From Nocardia spumae (GTDB taxonomy: Bacteria; Actinomycetota; Actinomycetes; Mycobacteriales; Mycobacteriaceae): a stretch of 64,000 nt of DNA. The stretch covers positions 868,001 through 932,000 of the forward strand of contig NZ_JAJFZL010000001.1 in assembly GCF_020733635.1 (NCBI RefSeq), read 5' to 3'. Shown here piece after piece: positions 9,047-17,502 of the stretch (position 1 is the first letter of the stretch; every line of letters starts with the position of its first letter). The notes under the pieces were generated by a model. It searched no databases and was not told the DNA's origin. It saw only the letters and a list, made by a program, of their open reading frames with translations. Position numbers and translations under genes: made by a program.

Positions 9047-9772
9047 TCACACGCGAGCGGTGAGAGGACGTTCGACGCTCGAGGGCTTCTTCTCCCGCAG
9101 GATCGCGATACCGACGATCGCAAGCCAGATTGCGGCGTAGCCGTTGAACATCGCGACCGCGCCCCAACCGTTGGAGGCGTAGAACTGCGACGAGTTGTAG
9201 CCGAAGAACATCGACGGCACACCCGCCAGATGCAGGGCTGCGATCGCGAACGAGGACCAGCCGATCCAGCGCGGAAGAGCGCGACTGCGCAGAACCGCAT
9301 ACCCGAACGCCAGACCGAAGACGAGCAGCATCAGATGACTGATGGTGCCGTAGAGCAGATAGGTGGGAACGGTTCGAGTCGGGTCGATCCGGACGGGGGA
9401 CTTGATCGCGGTGCTGCCCTCCAGGCCCTTGGCGACCATATCGACGATCGTCCAGGCCACGCCGGCCGTCCCGGCGAGCGCGCCGAACCATTCGTAGCGA
9501 GCGTCCGCGCGCGTGATCAGTGGCCGGATGCCGGTCATGAAGACCAGGAACAGCGTGAGAGCGAGAAAGTTGAACAGCGTGCGGACGAGGATCAGCCCGG
9601 TCGGCATGAGGCTGCCGGTGTCGACGCTGCATCTCGGGGGGTCGCACGACGGCACGATGAAGTAGAGCGGAAGTTCGGCCATCGCGAAGCCGGCGCCGAG
9701 GATCGCGGCGACCCCGACCCAGCGACGAGCGGAGGTCGGAAAGTGAATCTGTGTATGCAATGAAGTGTTCAT
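9047..9772 (-). CDS. Polytopic membrane protein, DUF4386-like
   Basis: A 241-residue protein with about seven hydrophobic segments, including VGVAAILGAGFAMAELPLY, GLILVRTLFNFLALTLFLVF and HLMLLVFGLAFGYAVL. A loop carries two cysteines (PSCDPPRCSV). No catalytic motif is seen; the hydrophobicity pattern resembles DUF4386 proteins (inference). ATG 9772 is preferred over GTG 9781, which lies inside a palindrome in the divergent promoter. It is transcribed away from the TetR gene at 9843 and is its obvious candidate target. Confidence 0.7.
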   Translation of the reverse strand: MNTSLHTQIHFPTSARRWVGVAAILGAGFAMAELPLYFIVPSCDPPRCSVDTGSLMPTGLILVRTLFNFLALTLFLVFMTGIRPLITRADARYEWFGALAGTAGVAWTIVDMVAKGLEGSTAIKSPVRIDPTRTVPTYLLYGTISHLMLLVFGLAFGYAVLRSRALPRWIGWSSFAIAALHLAGVPSMFFGYNSSQFYASNGWGAVAMFNGYAAIWLAIVGIAILREKKPSSVERPLTARV

Positions 9773-9778
9773 GGCGTA

Positions 9779-9797
9779 CACAGTAATTGTAACTGTG
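9779..9797. promoter_or_regulatory. Candidate TetR operator between divergent genes
   Basis: Inverted repeat CACAGT / ACTGTG separated by 7 bases (AATTGTA), extending imperfectly outward on both sides. It lies in the 70-bp gap between the membrane protein gene and the divergent TetR regulator, where an autoregulatory operator is expected. Confidence 0.5.
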
Positions 9798-9842
9798 CAT
9801 GCCGTCTACTGTTTTGTCTGCGCCTCTGGGAGGATTCCAGTT

Positions 9843-10754
9843 ATGAACCCACCCAAGAACTCCCGAGGTGCGGCAGCGGGTGGCGATGCCGCACTGCGGG
9901 GCGAGCCCGCCGACACCGCCCTCGAGGCGCTACCGCCCGGTCTGGCCGCGGCCTGGGGTGTCCTCGACACCGGAGGGCAGCGCGGTCCCAAGCCGGCGCA
10001 CACGGTCGAGGAGATCGTCACGGTCGCGATGCGGCTGGCCGACGACGAGGGCATCGCCGCGACTTCGCTGTCGAAGGTGGCCGGTCGTGTCGGAGTGACC
10101 ACCAACGCGTTGTACCGCTATGTCAGCTCGAAAGACGAACTCATCACGCTCGTGGCCGACCACGCCTGGGGAGACCCGCCGGCGGTGCAGGACGTCGATT
10201 GGCGAGAAGGAGCTGCGCTGTGGTCGCGCCAGCTCTTCCGCCGCTTCTTGTCGCGCCCATGGCTGCTGGACGTACCGACGACCATCCCGCTGACACCGCG
10301 CAACGCGGCCTGGCTGGATACTCTCATCACCGTCCTCAAACCGACCGGCATGGGCACACAACAGATGCTGAACTGTGCGTATCTCCTCGACAGCCACGCG
10401 CGGTACGGCGCCAATTTACAGCGCAACACTCCAACCCCGGCAGCGTTGCGCCGTGCGAATCCCGGTCAACAGCGGGTGATCCGCGCGATCCATCTATTCC
10501 TGGACGAGCAGCTCCGCGCTCGAAACCTGAACGCGGTCGCGGAGGTCCTCGAAGACCCGGCGTACCTCACCGACGAGCCACCGCTCGACGGCTTCGAATT
10601 CGGCCTCGCAAGGATCCTCGACGGCATCGAGGCGTATGTACTGCAGTGCCGACTCACCGACGAGGATCGCGGTGCGGCGCAGGACCGACACGCTGACCGT
10701 GGTGATGACGTGCACGAGGGCGGCTCCCACGACACCGCCTATGGCGGCCTTTGA
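9843..10754 (+). CDS. TetR/AcrR-family transcriptional regulator
   Basis: A 303-residue DNA-binding protein. An N-terminal extension of about 50 residues precedes a TetR-type helix-turn-helix (about residues 55-100: VEEIVTVAMRLADDEGI ... VGVTTNALYRYVSSKDEL). A C-terminal ligand-binding region resembles the tetracycline-repressor-like TetR_C class. ATG 9843 has a strong GGGAGGA at 9828-9834; the in-frame extension upstream runs across the operator and is rejected. It is divergent from a membrane protein gene with a palindrome between them, so it probably represses that gene and itself. The ligand is unknown. Confidence 0.88.
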   Translation: MNPPKNSRGAAAGGDAALRGEPADTALEALPPGLAAAWGVLDTGGQRGPKPAHTVEEIVTVAMRLADDEGIAATSLSKVAGRVGVTTNALYRYVSSKDELITLVADHAWGDPPAVQDVDWREGAALWSRQLFRRFLSRPWLLDVPTTIPLTPRNAAWLDTLITVLKPTGMGTQQMLNCAYLLDSHARYGANLQRNTPTPAALRRANPGQQRVIRAIHLFLDEQLRARNLNAVAEVLEDPAYLTDEPPLDGFEFGLARILDGIEAYVLQCRLTDEDRGAAQDRHADRGDDVHEGGSHDTAYGGL

Positions 10755-10762
10755 CCAGGGGA

Positions 10763-11425
10763 TCAGCAGTCGGCGGTCCAGGTTTCGGCGGTTTCACCGG
10801 TGGCCAGGAAGATGGTGCGGCGGCCGACCTCGACGGCGTTGTCGGCGAAGCGTTCGTAATAGCGGCCGAGCAGGGTCAGATCCACGGCGGCGGTGATTCC
10901 GAAGTCCCAGCCCGGATCCAGGACGGTCTCGAGTAACTGCTCGTGCAGGCGGTCCATGATGTCGTCCTGGGTGTCCAAGCAGGCCGCGGCCGTGGGGTCG
11001 CCGGAGGCGAGAACGTCGGCCGCGCCGGTGGCGACCGCGACCGCGGCGCCACCCATGCGCTCGACCAGTGGCCGCACCGACTCCATGACCACGGGGTCGG
11101 GGTGGCGCCGGCGCGCACTGGTCGCGACGTGACCGGCGAGAGCGCCCATGCGCTGCAGGTTTCCGATCAGCTGGATCGCGGTCACCACCTGCCGCAGCTC
11201 ACCGGCGACCGGTGATTGCAGTGCCAGCAGGCGCATCGCCTCGTGTTCGGCGTACAGCTGCATGGTCTCCACCCGGCCGGCGATATCGATGGCGGCCTCG
11301 GCCTGCTCGATATCCGCGCTGACCACCGCGTCCGTCGCGGCCTCGATCGCGGCGCTGCCCTGCGCGCACATGGCGTGCAGGAGATCGGCGAGCTGCCGCA
11401 GATTCTCGTGGTACTGGGTGCGCAT
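10763..11425 (-). CDS. phoU: Phosphate transport system regulatory protein PhoU
   Basis: PhoU binds metals and links the Pst phosphate transporter to the PhoR sensor, limiting phosphate uptake. The 220-residue, mostly helical protein has two repeats of the PhoU bundle, each with an ExxxD-type metal cluster: AEHEAMRLLALQSPVAGELRQVV in the first and LLGRYYERFADNAVEVG in the second. ATG 11425 (MRTQYHENL) matches the usual family N-terminus; ATG 11434 is the alternative. No pst or phoPR genes are nearby, so it is a stand-alone copy in this window. It converges on the TetR gene with an 8-base gap. Confidence 0.93.
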   Translation of the reverse strand: MRTQYHENLRQLADLLHAMCAQGSAAIEAATDAVVSADIEQAEAAIDIAGRVETMQLYAEHEAMRLLALQSPVAGELRQVVTAIQLIGNLQRMGALAGHVATSARRRHPDPVVMESVRPLVERMGGAAVAVATGAADVLASGDPTAAACLDTQDDIMDRLHEQLLETVLDPGWDFGITAAVDLTLLGRYYERFADNAVEVGRRTIFLATGETAETWTADC

Positions 11426-11496
11426 ACCTTCCATACAAGCTCACATCGGCTCGCATGGCGAACGACATGCCGCTCCGGGGTGTCACACCCGCGTCG

Positions 11497-11670
11497 CTAC
11501 CGTTCGTCGTCGCGTTCGTCGTCGGCGCCGGAGCTGCGGTCGGGCCAGCAGACGGCCCACAGCAGTACCGAAAGTGGCAGTCCGGCAGCGATTGTCAGAC
11601 CGATCATCGCCCGCATACCGCGCTTCGACCGCGTGGCCCGAGTCGCCGTCGACCGTGCCGGCTCACGCAT
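11497..11670 (-). CDS. Small membrane protein (57 residues), overlapping the upstream gene
   Basis: Found by reading the minus strand directly. ATG 11670 to TAG 11497-11499. The product has a very basic N-terminus (RATRSKRGMR), one hydrophobic helix (AMIGLTIAAGLPLSVLLWAV) and an acidic C-terminal tail (SGADDERDDER). This is the normal topology of a single-pass inner-membrane peptide. Its start overlaps the end of the 101-residue gene upstream by 8 bases (ATGCGTGA), so translation is probably coupled. Function unknown. Confidence 0.55.
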   Translation of the reverse strand: MREPARSTATRATRSKRGMRAMIGLTIAAGLPLSVLLWAVCWPDRSSGADDERDDER

Positions 11671-11968
11671 TCGCCCCTATCGCGGTCCACCGCGCGAAAG
11701 ACATTCGCGGGCACACGGTTTCGATATCGACAAGGTGCATAACGCGATCGAGGGTGAGGGCGTCCAGATGGGCCGGTGCGGGCATCACGACCGCATCGAC
11801 ATCGGCCGTGCGAATCTGGTCGATCACGGGGACTGTCCGATTCGTCACGGGCCACACGAGTGCGTAGCCCAGCTGTCTGGCCAGCCGCTTCAGCTGTGCC
11901 GCATCCCAGCTCGGCGCGGTGCTGAGCTCCGGATCGATCCAAGCCAAGGCCGTCGGATGTGCCCTCAT
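11663..11968 (-). CDS. Protein of unknown function divergent from an XRE regulator
   Basis: ATG 11968 has an excellent ribosome site (AGGAGGGG, 6 bases upstream). The 101-residue product has the stretches RRLARQLGYALVW-like (RLARQLGYALVWP) and DQIRTADVDAVVMPAPAHLD. These vaguely recall the Rossmann-like N-terminal fold of serine recombinases, but no catalytic serine motif is present and the resemblance is weak. The C-terminus reads CPRMSFARWTAIG. It shares a 105-bp divergent promoter region with the XRE regulator at 12074 and is probably its target. Confidence 0.6.
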   Translation of the reverse strand: MRAHPTALAWIDPELSTAPSWDAAQLKRLARQLGYALVWPVTNRTVPVIDQIRTADVDAVVMPAPAHLDALTLDRVMHLVDIETVCPRMSFARWTAIGANA

Positions 11969-12073
11969 GGTGACCCCTCCTGTCTGTGTAATCCAGATTC
12001 GTCGCAGGTGAGGGCGTCTAGGAACAGTTGAGGGACAGGGGACAGCGGCGCGGTATCGATCTACGCTCGGTGT

Positions 12074-13252
12074 ATGGGCGAACACGTGGGGCGGCGGATC
12101 GCGTCGGAGCGCAAGATCGCGGGTTTGGGGCAGCGGCAGTTGGCCGCGCGTGCGAATTATTCGTTGTCGATGGTGAAGGCGGTGGAGCAGGGGCGGGAGG
12201 TCGCCTCGCCCGGATTCGTCGCGGCGGTGTCCAAGGCGCTGGGTGTCGACCCGGATCGGTTGCAGGGCACGCCGTATCTGGACACGCTAGAGGAGGACGG
12301 TCCGCTGGAGGGATTGCCCGAACTGCGTGCTGTACTTGCCGAGGGGACGTATGTCCGTGCTCTCGAGCCGTCGACCGGCGCCGAGTTGCGCGCGGAGCTG
12401 GATGCGGTCGAATCGGCATTGCGCAACGACCGGACCCGTCGTGCTCTCGCTCTGCTGCCCAATCTGATTCGCCGATTGCACGGTGCGGCCGAGACTGCCG
12501 GCGATACGGCGGAGCGTGCGCGGGCCTACGACATGCTGTGCGCGGCCTATATCGCTGCCGAAGGGGCTTGCTGCCGACTTGGGTACTCGTCGTTGACGGC
12601 CCTGGTGCTCGATCGACTCGATGTCGTGGCCGCGCGATCGGACGACCCCGGTTACGCGGTGCGGAGCCTGATGAAGCGGTCGCGGCTGCTCATGACGCAC
12701 GGATCGACGGATGTGGCAATGTCTTTGGTGGATCGAGGGCTGGCGCTTGTTCCCGGCGCCAGTGAGGGGGAGCGGGTGCTGCGGGGATACTCGCACCTGC
12801 GTGCTGCCATTGTCGCGGCCCGGGGGCGCCGCTTGGAACTGGCCCGCGACCACATCACGGCCGCGCGGGACATCGCCCGACCGATGATCGGTGAGAGCGC
12901 TTTGTACACCACCGATTTCGGTCCGGGCAATGTGGAGATACATTCCTGTGCGGTCGAATTGGAAGCAGGCGATCCGGGCAAGGCCGCACGCGACGGTTCC
13001 GAACTTCGCATACCCGCCGACCTAGCCGCTCCGCGCGCGGGCTACCACTGGCAGGACAATGCGCGGGCGTGGTTGATGTCGGGTAAGCCGGACCGGTCGT
13101 TGGCGGCGTTGAACAAGGCGCGTGCGGCGGCGCCGCAGCAGACGCGGTTGCATCCTTCGGTGCGGGAGACGGTGTACGGGATCGCGGCGGCGCAGCGTCG
13201 GCAGTCGGAGGGGTTGCTGGGGTTCGCTTCGTGGATCGGCGCGGGGATCTGA
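12074..13252 (+). CDS. XRE-family regulator with large C-terminal helical domain
   Basis: A 392-residue protein. The helix-turn-helix occupies about residues 5-60 (RIASERKIAGLGQRQLAARANYSLSMVKAVEQG), followed by a long alpha-helical, TPR-like region. This architecture is common in Nocardia and Streptomyces regulators that sit next to small partner genes. ATG 12074 is the first start after the divergent intergenic region. The C-terminal half is rich in Arg/Ala helices (ALNKARAAAPQQTRLHPSVRE). The partner is plausibly the divergent 101- and 57-residue pair. Confidence 0.82.
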   Translation: MGEHVGRRIASERKIAGLGQRQLAARANYSLSMVKAVEQGREVASPGFVAAVSKALGVDPDRLQGTPYLDTLEEDGPLEGLPELRAVLAEGTYVRALEPSTGAELRAELDAVESALRNDRTRRALALLPNLIRRLHGAAETAGDTAERARAYDMLCAAYIAAEGACCRLGYSSLTALVLDRLDVVAARSDDPGYAVRSLMKRSRLLMTHGSTDVAMSLVDRGLALVPGASEGERVLRGYSHLRAAIVAARGRRLELARDHITAARDIARPMIGESALYTTDFGPGNVEIHSCAVELEAGDPGKAARDGSELRIPADLAAPRAGYHWQDNARAWLMSGKPDRSLAALNKARAAAPQQTRLHPSVRETVYGIAAAQRRQSEGLLGFASWIGAGI

Positions 13253-13304
13253 TGGGCGCGGCGAGGCTGGTGTGGCATCCTCCCGCACTCGGGCTCGCCT
13301 CGGC

Positions 13305-14468
13305 CTACGACATGTGCGGGGGACGTGAAGCCAGTTGCCAGAGCACGATTCGCTCGCGCGCTCGGACCGCGCGAAGGGGGTCGGTGCGGTCGGCGATGCG
13401 GGCGTGGCGTGGAACTGTCTCCTGTCTGCCGGTGACCGTGAGTCCGGCGTCGGCGATGCGTACGAGCAACTCGTCGCGAGTCCGCAGGCCGAGGTGTTCG
13501 GCGAGATCCGACAGGATCAGCCACCCTTCTCCGTGCGGCGTCAGATGATCCGCCAGATCGGCGAGGAAGCGATTGACCACCCGCGATGCGGGGTCGTAGA
13601 TTCCGAGTTCCAATGCCGAGGTGGGGTTTCCGGGTAACCAGGGCGGATTGCAGACGATCAGATCGGCTCGTGCACGGGTATCCGGCCACAGATCCGCCGC
13701 GGTGACTCGCACACGGTCGGCAAGGCCGAGCCGCCACATGTTCTCGCGCGCGCATCGCACTGCGCGCGAGTTGATGTCGGTCGCCAGTACCTCTCGCGCG
13801 CCACGCCGGGCGAGCACGGCGGCGAGCACTCCGGATCCGGTGCCGATGTCGAAGGCGACGGGATGATCGACGCCCTCCGGGAACGGAGCCTGGGCGACGA
13901 GGTCGATGTACTCGTTGCGAGTGGGAGAGAAGACGCCGTAGGCGGGATGGAGCCGGGCGCCGAGCGCGGCGATATCGATACCCTCGCGGTGCCACTGGTA
14001 CGCGCCGATGACGCCGAGAAGTTCGGGAAGCGAGACCAGTGTCGGCCCGCCGGAGATATCGCCCGGCTCACTCGCCGGCTTCCCGTACGCGTGATCACAG
14101 GCAGCACGCGCATCGGGTGCCCGGCGTAACCGGATCGAATGATCGTGCTCCAGCTCGATCGACAGGCGCCCGAGGAGTGCCGCGCGTTCCGCGCGGTCCC
14201 GCCGGTGTGCACGAAAGAGGCCGCCGAGGTCGGCCGCTCGGCTCGGTCGTTTCGAGAGCCGGCGGTTCATGGCGCGCATGAGGTGGCGGGCGTTGTGGAA
14301 GTCACCTCGCCACAGCAGATTCGCGCCCGCGCGGGCGTGGTGAAGGGCCGTATCCGCGGACATGCGATCGTCGGCGACGACGATCCGAGTCGGTGCCGGA
14401 GTGCCGTTCTCCGAGTGCCATCGGGCGGTTCGTGTCGTTCCGTTCTCGGTCCAGCTGACGGTGGACAT
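13305..14468 (-). CDS. Class I SAM-dependent methyltransferase (N6/N5-glutamine MTase-like)
   Basis: A 387-residue protein. The C-terminal catalytic domain begins near residue 190, with the SAM-binding glycine loop (FDIGTGSGVLAAVLARRG), the acidic strand end (VLATDINSRAV) and the catalytic NPPW motif (LIVCNPPWLPG) typical of PrmC/HemK and N6-adenine enzymes. The first ~170 residues are a helical region, perhaps substrate-binding (DHAYGKPASEPGD). The target, whether protein glutamine, rRNA or other nucleic acid, cannot be decided. The start is ATG 14468. Confidence 0.85.
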   Translation of the reverse strand: MSTVSWTENGTTRTARWHSENGTPAPTRIVVADDRMSADTALHHARAGANLLWRGDFHNARHLMRAMNRRLSKRPSRAADLGGLFRAHRRDRAERAALLGRLSIELEHDHSIRLRRAPDARAACDHAYGKPASEPGDISGGPTLVSLPELLGVIGAYQWHREGIDIAALGARLHPAYGVFSPTRNEYIDLVAQAPFPEGVDHPVAFDIGTGSGVLAAVLARRGAREVLATDINSRAVRCARENMWRLGLADRVRVTAADLWPDTRARADLIVCNPPWLPGNPTSALELGIYDPASRVVNRFLADLADHLTPHGEGWLILSDLAEHLGLRTRDELLVRIADAGLTVTGRQETVPRHARIADRTDPLRAVRARERIVLWQLASRPPHMS

Positions 14469-14786
14469 GGGGATGCTCCCGTGAAGGTCGAAGGATGCTA
14501 TCGGCCGACGACGCTTCGAGGGGGAGCAGGCGCGCTACCCGCTGATCATGCAGAAGGCAGGACAGCGTGCTCCCGAGCCGAAGCGCGAGAGCGGCGGTCG
14601 CCCACAACCATTCCCATATTCACAGCAGCACAGTTCCTTCCGAAGAGGTACGGGGCCCATCCTCGCACGAGGCGCGCACAGAACGAGCATGGAGCGGATG
14701 TAGGGCCCGACAATTTCGGCGTCGAGGTCCGCCGCCGGTGGCGGTTCGCCCGCCGGGGCCGGGCGAGGTCTGGGAGTCGTTGTCGT
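14469..14786. other. Intergenic stretch with no supported gene
   Basis: A 318-bp gap between the start of the methyltransferase gene and the stop of the YCII gene. Short frames exist on both strands, but none combines a ribosome site with a protein-like composition. The first bases must hold the methyltransferase promoter. Confidence 0.5.
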
Positions 14787-15083
14787 TCAGGTATTTTCCG
14801 CAACGAGGTAGGACAGTGCGGGAGCTGTCTTGGTCGGGACGAACTCGATTACCTCATAGGTGGCCGCGCCGGTCGCGCCGAACGGATCCTGCGTCAAGAC
14901 CGCGTCGAGCTGTGCCCGCGTCTCGATGTCCGCCACGATCACCCCGCCCGTTCGCGGCACCCGGGGCCCCGATGCCACGAAAACGCCCGCGGCGTAGTTG
15001 GCGTCGAGCCAGGCCGCGTGTTCGGGGATCAGCGAGTCGATGGTGTCCAGGTCGGCGGTGTAGGTGAGCAGTACGACAAACAT
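14787..15083 (-). CDS. YCII-related (dimeric alpha+beta barrel) protein
   Basis: A 98-residue protein starting at ATG 15083 (MFVVLLTYTADLDTID), with the usual YCII layout. The N-terminal strand is followed by a helix with PEHAAWLDANYAAGVFVASGP; PRTGGVIVADI carries the conserved glycine turn, and the middle segment has DPFGATGAATYEV. The histidine in PEHAAWL corresponds to the residue thought catalytic in this family. It is probably a small homodimeric enzyme of unknown substrate. An in-frame extension to 15140 is unsupported. It lies 87 bp downstream of the SnoaL-like gene on the same strand. Confidence 0.85.
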   Translation of the reverse strand: MFVVLLTYTADLDTIDSLIPEHAAWLDANYAAGVFVASGPRVPRTGGVIVADIETRAQLDAVLTQDPFGATGAATYEVIEFVPTKTAPALSYLVAENT

Positions 15084-15170
15084 CTGTCCATCGTCGCGCA
15101 CCACCGAACTTCCGGCCTCGCCACGAGCAGGAACCCGCACTCGCGCGGCCGCACTGGCCAGCGGATCGGA

Positions 15171-15617
15171 TCAGACCGGTCCGGCGCCGGCGGGGCGGTC
15201 CTCGAACGCCTGCGCTACGGCCAGGCTGTCCTCGTAGACATGGTGGCGGGTGATCAGGCCGTGCTCGACAGTGAGGTGCAGAGCGAAGCGGGCTCGATAG
15301 GCACGGCCGGTCGGTTGCGCGGTGTGGCGGATCTCGCCGAGTACCACCGCATTCGGTCCGTCGACGAGAATGCCTTCGACCACGGTGCCGGATTCTTCGG
15401 GGACGTGATGGTGGGCAATCCGGCGATAGTGATCGGCGGCAGTCGGCCGGTGCCGGATCCATGGTGTCGCCGCTCGGCCGTGTTCGGCCTCCGGCCAATT
15501 CAGTTTCCAGTCGCAGGCCGGGTCGTAGAGTTCGGCGATCCTGTCCGGGGCGCCCGCACCGATCCGGGACAGCAACTCCTCGACAATGGCGCGGGTGGTG
15601 CTCGGTGTATCGCTCAC
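15171..15617 (-). CDS. SnoaL-like / NTF2-fold protein
   Basis: A 148-residue protein with the cone-shaped NTF2 fold pattern: helix (TRAIVEELLSRIGAGAPDRIAELYDPACDWKL), central acidic loop, then strands (GTVVEGILVDGPNAVVLGEIRH ... RARFALHLTVEHGLITRHHVYEDSLAVAQAF). The VEHGLITRHHVYEDS ending is typical of the SnoaL/limonene-epoxide-hydrolase-like superfamily. The GTG start is at 15617. Substrate unknown; it may form a two-gene unit with the YCII protein downstream. Confidence 0.85.
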   Translation of the reverse strand: MSDTPSTTRAIVEELLSRIGAGAPDRIAELYDPACDWKLNWPEAEHGRAATPWIRHRPTAADHYRRIAHHHVPEESGTVVEGILVDGPNAVVLGEIRHTAQPTGRAYRARFALHLTVEHGLITRHHVYEDSLAVAQAFEDRPAGAGPV

Positions 15618-16029
15618 GCAGGAAATACTGCCGTCGCCGCTGCGCCGAGTCGATTACCTGCGAGGTAAGGCCGAGAGTCCTACGGCGAGCGCTGTTGTCC
15701 GCTGCCGGAGGCACTGCCGGGTTTCGCCGTGTCGATCGGCGCGGGACCCGGCGGCAGGGCCCGCATCCGGCAGTCGAGTTATTCCGCGCCGATCTGCCCG
15801 ACGCGGTGATGCCCGCTCGGATTCAACCATCCGGCGATGGAATTCCAGTCGGCAGCGGTCAGTTGATCGCCTCTGTGATCGTTACGGTCGGTGCGCGGCC
15901 TGCGGCGAGTCCGCCGACCGAGATGGGATGTCGCTGGGGTCTTTTCGGTGCGCGGGACGAGTGGGAGATCCATCTGTATTTCTCGAGGCTTTCGTTCGGA
16001 TTCAGCCGGTATGGAATCGTTGCTCGAAT
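15618..16029. other. Intergenic stretch with no convincing gene
   Basis: A 412-bp gap. A minus-strand frame at 15779-16048 (89 codons) and long plus-strand frames cross it, but their translations are Arg/His-rich and lack ribosome sites. I see nothing I can name here; it holds the promoter of the SnoaL-like gene. Confidence 0.4.
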
Positions 16030-16266
16030 TCAACTGGTGAATCGGCAACAGAGGTATACGGCATCCGAGTATTTTCGTCCGCCGGGGTATATCGAATCCA
16101 CCCGTCCGCTGCTGTTGTGCTGGGTGTACATATTTGCCGTCGAGTCGGTGGCGTTATCGATATCGCCGACGCCGATGGTGATGTTGTAGTCGTGATAGTC
16201 GGACGGATCGACAATTCGTTGTGTGTTTCCGTCCGCGTCGGGATAGGAAAATGTTCCGTTGGCCAT
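16030..16266 (-). CDS. Small orphan protein, AT-richer than its surroundings
   Basis: ATG 16266, product of 78 residues: MANGTFSYPDADGNTQRI ... DYHDYNITIGVGDIDNATDS ... RVDSIYPGGRKYSDAVYL. It is rich in Asp, Asn, Thr and Tyr, with few Arg or Ala. That composition is protein-like and quite unlike spurious frames at this GC content. Codons are AT-richer than neighbouring genes. The GTG 12 bases upstream is an alternative start. No signal peptide or known motif is visible. Possibly recently acquired; function unknown. Confidence 0.5.
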   Translation of the reverse strand: MANGTFSYPDADGNTQRIVDPSDYHDYNITIGVGDIDNATDSTANMYTQHNSSGRVDSIYPGGRKYSDAVYLCCRFTS

Positions 16267-16494
16267 GGGGTATCTCACTTCTTGTGGCTTCTACCTCCCG
16301 GGGCGCGTTCGAGAATAACGTAAACAGTCCATGCGGTATGTAATGAGATTTCCCTGTGGTGGGAAGTTATGGACATTCATGATGATCGAGAACTTCCGCG
16401 TGGAGAATGAGCCGTATCGCGAAAAATCGGGTATTCGTGCCGGATTCTGTGTGCGGTGCGGAAATTCGGGCAGCCGGCCGGATCCGATCCGCGG

Positions 16495-17463
16495 TCACAG
16501 GGCGAGCACCAATTTTCCTGTCGTGGAGCCGGATTCGATGCGGCGGTGGGCCGCGACCACCTGTGCCAGCGGCAGCGTTTCGACCCGCACGCGCAGGGCG
16601 CCACGGGCGGCGGCGTCGACCGCGCGCCGCAGGGCCGCTCCGGCGTCGGCCGGGTAGGCGGCGGCGAAGGCGGCCAGGTTGAATCCCGAGACGGTCTTGT
16701 TGGTGAACCACAGTTCGTTCGCCGACATGCCGACATCCTCGGCGCCGGAGGCATTGCCCATCACCACCATCCGGCCCATGGGAGTCAGCAGGTCCAGGCT
16801 CGCGCGGCGAGCAGGACCACCGACCATATCCACGACGATGTCGAATTCTCCGGCGTCGGAGAGATTTTCCCGCAGGATCACCTCGTCGTAGCCGAACGAC
16901 CGGGCGGCCTCGATCTTGGCGGGGCTGCCGACCGTACCCACGACGCGGCCCGCGCCCAGCAGGTGCGCGGCCTGGCCGAGCTGGCTGCCGACACCCCCGG
17001 CCGCGGCGTGCACGAGCACACTCTCACCCGGCTCGATCCGCGCCACCCGATCCAGGACCAGGAATGCGGTGGTGCTGTTGGACGGCAGGGCGGCCGCGGT
17101 CTCCAGGCTCAGGTCCAGACCGTCGAGCGGTGCGACCAAGTCCGCGTCGGTGACGACGACCTCGGCGTATCCGCCGCCGTCGACGATGGTGAGGGCGGTG
17201 ACGGGCTGGCCGACCGACAGACCCGTCACCTCCGGGCCCAGGGCGCGGATGCGGCCCGATACCTCGATACCGGGTACGAAGGGCAGCGGGACGTCCACGA
17301 CACCCCGCCGGTAGAGAACCTCGGCGAAATTGGCACCGGCGTAGGAGACATCGATGGCGACCCGGCCGGGACCCGGCTCGGGGAGGTCGACCGTATCCGG
17401 ACGCAGGACCTCCGCGGGACCGAACTCGGGGATGGTGATGGCTGTCATCTGTGCGCTGCTCAT
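16495..17463 (-). CDS. Quinone oxidoreductase-like NAD(P)H reductase (MDR family)
   Basis: A 322-residue medium-chain reductase without structural zinc cysteines. An N-terminal GroES-like domain (PGRVAIDVSYAGANFAEVLYRRG, FVPGIEVSGRIRALGPEV) is followed by a Rossmann domain with a VLVHAAAGGVGSQLGQ nucleotide motif near residue 145. The LVLAL C-terminus is typical of zeta-crystallin-type enzymes. Likely NADPH-dependent reduction of quinones or enones; substrate unknown. The divergence-free neighbour upstream (17503) is an XRE regulator on the same strand, 39 bp away, which may control it. Confidence 0.88.
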   Translation of the reverse strand: MSSAQMTAITIPEFGPAEVLRPDTVDLPEPGPGRVAIDVSYAGANFAEVLYRRGVVDVPLPFVPGIEVSGRIRALGPEVTGLSVGQPVTALTIVDGGGYAEVVVTDADLVAPLDGLDLSLETAAALPSNSTTAFLVLDRVARIEPGESVLVHAAAGGVGSQLGQAAHLLGAGRVVGTVGSPAKIEAARSFGYDEVILRENLSDAGEFDIVVDMVGGPARRASLDLLTPMGRMVVMGNASGAEDVGMSANELWFTNKTVSGFNLAAFAAAYPADAGAALRRAVDAAARGALRVRVETLPLAQVVAAHRRIESGSTTGKLVLAL

Positions 17464-17502
17464 GACAACGATCCTGTTCGCCGCGTGCGCGCGGAGGCAG
17501 TG

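Noticed and set aside
15779..16048. 89-codon minus-strand frame downstream of the small orphan gene
   Set aside because: Arg/His-rich composition, no ribosome site and no motif; it overlaps the end of a more convincing frame.
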